A stretch of DNA of 32,622 bases, from NCBI GenBank assembly GCA_040756085.1, contig JBFMAE010000356.1, positions 1 to 32,622 on the forward strand. The letters are read 5' to 3'. Both the position numbers and the translations under genes were made by a program. Source of the DNA: JBFMAE01 sp040756085. GTDB taxonomy: Bacteria > Desulfobacterota > BSN033 > UBA1163. Of the stretch, positions 29,618 to 32,622 are shown in pieces. The notes beneath the pieces are model-generated. The model saw nothing but the letters and a program-made list of their open reading frames with translations, was not told where the DNA came from and searched no databases. Within the stretch, counting starts at the first letter, position 1, and every line of letters begins with the position of its first letter.

Positions 29618-30688
29618 CTATCTGCATTCTAACTCTTTTTTCCAAATGGAGAAGAAGGTCCAGAACCGTTCGGAGGTTCCTAGAGGCAGATTGAGAAAAT
29701 GAATTCCTGCCGGAATGGCCTCATCGAAGAAGTGTGGGTTCAGCTCTTTAATCTCTTTGTAAAAAAATCCAAGGGCCCTGGATACATCCATGATGGGAAG
29801 AGGCTGGAGCAGCTCAATCTGAACTCTCTCCACCTGAAGGGGATCGTAAAGCTCTTTCTCCTCCAGATAAAACCCGTATCGCCCTGGATTGGAAAGGATA
29901 ATCTTGGCCACCGCAATCTTATAGACATAACGCTCTGTCTCCAGGGGGAGATCGAGATAGAAATAATCCCTTGTCTTCTGGAGCTCTATCTCCTTTCGGA
30001 TCCTGTTCTCTCCCGCATTATAGGCTGCCATCGCCAGCGCCCAGCTTTTGAACTCCTCGTATAGGATTTTCAGATAGGCCAGGGAACCTTCTGTGGCCTT
30101 AAAGAAATCGAAACGCTCATCGATGACCAGGTTCCTTCTCATGCCATATTTATCACCGGTGGAGGGGATGAATTGCCAGATACCGGAAGCCCCGGAAGAG
30201 GAGACCGCATAGGGCCGAAGGCTGCTCTCCGTGATAGTCACATACTTCAAATCATCCGGAAGGCCCAACTCTTTCAACCTGTTTTCAATATGGGGAAAGT
30301 ATCGGCGGGCCCGCTTCATCCATAAGAGGACTTGAGCCTCACTTCCCACGGCCAGAAGGAATTCTCGATCCAGATTTTCCCACACATTCCTATCCTCTAA
30401 TGGAATCCTCTCTCCGCAGAGATAAACCTCTTTGGGGAGCTTATGGGTGGTGAGAGGGGGACGGGCACGAATATTTTTCATTCGCTCTTCTAACCGTGCT
30501 ATCTCTGAACGGAGGTTGGCGATGGACTGTTCCAAGGCTCTCATTCTTTCCACTAATGCATTGACATTCCCTGAGGGTTCCACTTGGACGATCACCTTCT
30601 CAGGACCTTTCTCTGCGGGTCGATTGATGGCACAACTGAAGAAAAGAATATTTATAAAGAAAATAATGATGATCTTTCCGAATCCCAT
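29618..30688 (-). CDS. Membrane-anchored lytic murein transglycosylase (SLT, MltD-like)
   Basis: 356 residues. N-terminal lipoprotein-like signal (FINILFFSC, Cys19; the lipobox is imperfect), coiled coil at about 40-75 (NALVERMRALEQSIANLRSE), then a soluble SLT domain. Catalytic Glu154 lies in TITESSLRPYAVSSSGASG followed by IWQFIPSTG, and MAAYNAGENRI is the family's later motif. It cuts the MurNAc-GlcNAc bond of peptidoglycan, giving 1,6-anhydro ends, in the periplasm. A C-terminal region after about 290 may hold a degenerate LysM-like segment. The ATG at 30688 has AAAGGG eight bases upstream. Confidence 0.9.
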   Translation of the reverse strand: MGFGKIIIIFFINILFFSCAINRPAEKGPEKVIVQVEPSGNVNALVERMRALEQSIANLRSEIARLEERMKNIRARPPLTTHKLPKEVYLCGERIPLEDRNVWENLDREFLLAVGSEAQVLLWMKRARRYFPHIENRLKELGLPDDLKYVTITESSLRPYAVSSSGASGIWQFIPSTGDKYGMRRNLVIDERFDFFKATEGSLAYLKILYEEFKSWALAMAAYNAGENRIRKEIELQKTRDYFYLDLPLETERYVYKIAVAKIILSNPGRYGFYLEEKELYDPLQVERVQIELLQPLPIMDVSRALGFFYKEIKELNPHFFDEAIPAGIHFLNLPLGTSERFWTFFSIWKKELECR

Positions 30689-30807
30689 CCTCCAAACCCT
30701 TTCTTTTCAGGATTGCTTGATTTGTCAAACGGAAGTAGTTTTAAAAATAGCATAAATTTCCTTGAAGATTCAAGCTCTGGTTTTTACTTCATTTCACAGA
30801 GGTGAGA

Positions 30808-30816
30808 TGTTATAAT
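30808..30816 (+). promoter_or_regulatory. Extended -10 promoter, probably giving a leaderless ChaN mRNA
   Basis: TGT-TATAAT (30808-30816) is an exact extended -10. The A of ATG 30824 is seven bases after it, about where transcription should start, and no ribosome site fits between. No good -35 was found. Confidence 0.4.
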
Positions 30817-30823
30817 TTGATAA

Positions 30824-32035
30824 ATGAAAAATCACCTCTTATGGATACTCCCCATTCTGTTCGGAGGCTTTCTGCTTGCGGGGTGTGTGAAGAGAACACC
30901 TCAACCCCTCTGGGTCTCAAAAGTCTCAACGATGAAAGAACCCATCGGATCAGAGGAGATTCTCAGACTTCCCGAAGGAGATCAAATCTCCTTCGTGCAA
31001 CTTTTAGATGATCTCCAAATGGCAAGAGTCATTTTTGTCGGGGAATCGCATGACAGGGTCGAACATCATCAGATCCAGGTAAAAATTATTCAAAAGCTTC
31101 TGGAAAAAGGAAAGGACCTGGCCATCGCTATGGAGATGTTTCAGAAGGGACAGCAACCTGTATTAGATCGGTGGAGTCAAGGGCTTCTGTCGGAAGAAGA
31201 GTTTTTAAAGGAAGTGCAGTGGGAAACCACATGGGGCATAGACTACCATCTTTATAAGGGCGTCCTCGATGAGATAAGAAACAACCGACTCAAAGTTCTC
31301 TGTCTCAACGTTCAAAGGGACTTGGTCAGAAAGGTGGCTCAGAATGGAACGGAAGGACTCTCCCCCGAGGAAAAAAAGATGCTTCCGGAAATGGACCTGA
31401 CGGACCAACAGCATCGTGCCTATATCCGGTCCATCTACAAAACCCATCAGGGTGGCTCGGCCAAAGATCTGGAAAATTTCTACCAAGCCCAGTGTCTCTG
31501 GGACGAGGCCATGGCAGAGACCATCTCCGAATTCCTCATCTCCCCCGAAGGAAAAGAAAAGACGATACTGGTATTTGCCGGCAGCGGCCATGTGGTTTTT
31601 GATTTTGGAATACCCAGACGGTTTTACCGAAGAGCGCCCTTCCCTTTTAGAACCGTGGTTTTAAAGGAATGGAAAAAAAACGTTGATCAGGATCTCACCA
31701 ATACCGGAACCCCTTTATCAATAGCAAATTTCCTCTGGGTTACACGGCCTCAACCTCCTGAGAAAGAGCGACCCAGAATGGGTGTTGTGCTAAAACAAAG
31801 AGAGGGTCAAAAAGGGTTTTGGATTGAAAGAGTGATTCCCAAAAGCCCGGCAGAAAAAGCAGGCCTTCTTCCAGGAGATCAGATGGTCGCCGTCGAAGGA
31901 ATAGAGATTGCGAGGGTGAAGGACATTCATGATGCCCTCTCCCAAAAAGGATGGGGAAAAGACTTCACGGTTACCATCCTTAGGGAAGGGCTGAAGAAAG
32001 AAATAATGGTGACGCTTCCTCCTTTCAAAGAATAA
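30824..32035 (+). CDS. ChaN-family lipoprotein with C-terminal PDZ domain
   Basis: 403 residues. Lipobox LLAGC (Cys21). The ChaN/DUF399 domain (about 55-280) has VIFVGESHDRVEHHQIQ, IAMEMFQKGQQPVLDRW, CLNVQRDLVRKVA, YQAQCLWDEAMAE and VFAGSGHVVFDFGIPRR; the GESH and GSGH histidine motifs are intact. ChaN of Campylobacter binds haem at a dimer interface and is linked to iron uptake. A PDZ domain (about 320-400; FWIERVIPKSPAEKAGLLPG, DQMVAVEGIEI) is fused at the end, suggesting a role in protein binding. It lies at the outer or inner membrane. A TonB-type partner is not in view. Confidence 0.88.
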   Translation: MKNHLLWILPILFGGFLLAGCVKRTPQPLWVSKVSTMKEPIGSEEILRLPEGDQISFVQLLDDLQMARVIFVGESHDRVEHHQIQVKIIQKLLEKGKDLAIAMEMFQKGQQPVLDRWSQGLLSEEEFLKEVQWETTWGIDYHLYKGVLDEIRNNRLKVLCLNVQRDLVRKVAQNGTEGLSPEEKKMLPEMDLTDQQHRAYIRSIYKTHQGGSAKDLENFYQAQCLWDEAMAETISEFLISPEGKEKTILVFAGSGHVVFDFGIPRRFYRRAPFPFRTVVLKEWKKNVDQDLTNTGTPLSIANFLWVTRPQPPEKERPRMGVVLKQREGQKGFWIERVIPKSPAEKAGLLPGDQMVAVEGIEIARVKDIHDALSQKGWGKDFTVTILREGLKKEIMVTLPPFKE

Positions 32036-32122
32036 CCCTCTCCACTTTAGATTTCTCCTTTATCATTGACCATTTCTTTCATTTTTTATAGACTTCCATA
32101 ATAATTAATTAGTACGCGAATC

Positions 32123-32566
32123 ATGAGTAAAATAACTCCTCCAATTGTCACTGAAGTTTTTTCCAGGAAGCGGTTGTTTAACCAGTTGGACCACATGCGG
32201 AAGCGGCCGGTGATCTGGGTCTCTGAACCCCCCGGCTCAGGGAAAACCACCCTGGTTGCGAGCTATCTCGATGCTCGCAAGGTTCCTTGTCTTTGGTATC
32301 AGATCGATGAAGGCGATTCAGATCCTTCAACCTTTTTCTATTATATGGGCATGGCAGCTAAGAGGGCCCCACCAAGAAAGCGGAAACCCTTGCCTCTTCT
32401 CACCCCGGAATATCTTCAAGATATCCCCACATTTACTTATCGATATTTTGAAGAACTCTACAGCCGTGTAATCCCTCCCATCCCCCCTTTACAAAAGGCA
32501 ATTCCCCCTCACCCCCCTTTAGTAAAGGGAAGGTGTGAAAAAATTGTAAAATGGGTAAAAAATTAA
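32123..32566 (+). pseudogene. Truncated STAND-type ATPase (MalT/LuxR-like) broken by a repeat
   Basis: The first ~118 codons look like the NTPase start of MalT-like STAND regulators: FSRKRLFNQLDHMRKRPVIW, Walker A PPGSGKTTL (about 37-44), YLDARKVPCLWYQIDEGDSD, PATFFYY-like PSTFFYYMGMAAK and FTYRYFEELYSR. After that the frame runs into the CCCCCCTTTA-type repeat (about 32480-32530) and reads PPIPPLQKAIPPHPPLVKG before stopping. Full-length relatives are about 900-1000 residues. The remaining domains, including the C-terminal HTH, are gone, and a new promoter follows. A pseudogene remnant. Confidence 0.7.
32480..32529. repeat. CCCCCCTTTA repeat at the break of the STAND gene
   Basis: CATCCCCCCTTTACAAAAGG and CACCCCCCTTTAGTAAAGGG in tandem; 32515-32529 is a palindrome (CCCTTTA-G-TAAAGGG). 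A similar palindrome is at 29488-29504. Confidence 0.55.
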
Positions 32567-32595
32567 TTGACATAGCCATATGACTATGATATCCT
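32567..32595 (+). promoter_or_regulatory. Promoter with an overlapping 18-bp palindromic operator, reading out of the window
   Basis: TTGACA (32567-32572), 17-base spacer, TATCCT (32590-32595). The spacer holds CATAGCCATATGACTATG (32571-32588), a palindrome with one mismatched pair. GGGAGGAGG near 32610 shows that a start codon lies just past the right edge. The layout is that of an autorepressed gene such as an antitoxin; that is inference. Confidence 0.55.
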
Positions 32596-32622
32596 CTTCT
32601 CAACATTTTTGGGAGGAGGCGC

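Overview
The window is a chromosomal segment of a Gram-negative, probably anaerobic or microaerophilic bacterium. It carries several lipoproteins, a murein transglycosylase and a ChaN-type lipoprotein, which point to an outer membrane. Rubrerythrin, a 4Fe-4S ferredoxin behind an FNR/HcpR-like operator, a MenG/UbiE methyltransferase and two-component/HD-GYP signalling fit a Desulfobacterota-like organism. That assignment is inference from gene content; there is no rRNA or tRNA gene here to anchor it. I see no phage, IS transposase or CRISPR array.

Layout. 1-4.1 kb: end of a HEAT-repeat protein, cold-shock protein, EamA transporter, a small orphan fragment and the ferredoxin. 4.3-9.5 kb: an MBL-fold hydrolase, a small FmdB zinc ribbon, and the mrfB-mrfA exonuclease/helicase pair, with a small membrane gene at the mrfB 3' end that is split by a 117-bp MITE-like insertion. 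9.6-12.3 kb: GAF-HD-GYP protein, class II fructose-bisphosphate aldolase, PGPGW-like membrane protein. 12.7-14.9 kb: an ECF sigma / zinc-binding anti-sigma / secreted protein operon, then a secreted repeat protein. The sigma operon and the repeat protein share one promoter motif. 15.0-15.9 kb: an AT-rich stretch with a 42-residue lipoprotein. 15.9-21.3 kb: a long leftward set: DUF2007, FlK-like thioesterase, DUF2953 (YtfI-like), YtfJ/GerW, archease, rtcB, truncated DUF1786, methylguanine methyltransferase, cheR. 21.4-27.9 kb: XRE-cupin regulator, DUF4124/aspartic protease, rubrerythrin, ubiE-rimI, a PurF-like protein with Ser at the nucleophile position, DUF192, two small envelope proteins. 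27.9-32.6 kb: a frameshifted receiver/histidine kinase, lytic transglycosylase, ChaN-PDZ lipoprotein, a broken STAND ATPase, and a promoter reading out of the window.

Most notable observation: rtcB appears as two adjacent reading frames only because of an in-frame TGA. The TGA sits exactly where RtcB has its invariant manganese-binding cysteine. A 9-bp stem-loop with a GGGU loop starts 12 nt after the TGA, as a bacterial SECIS element would. I read this as a selenocysteine-containing RNA ligase, with its partner archease just upstream.

The intergenic spaces are filled with at least six families of long inverted repeats, some nested with a shared CCTGCC...GGCAGG palindrome. One such element has split a gene, and another sits at the break of the STAND gene.
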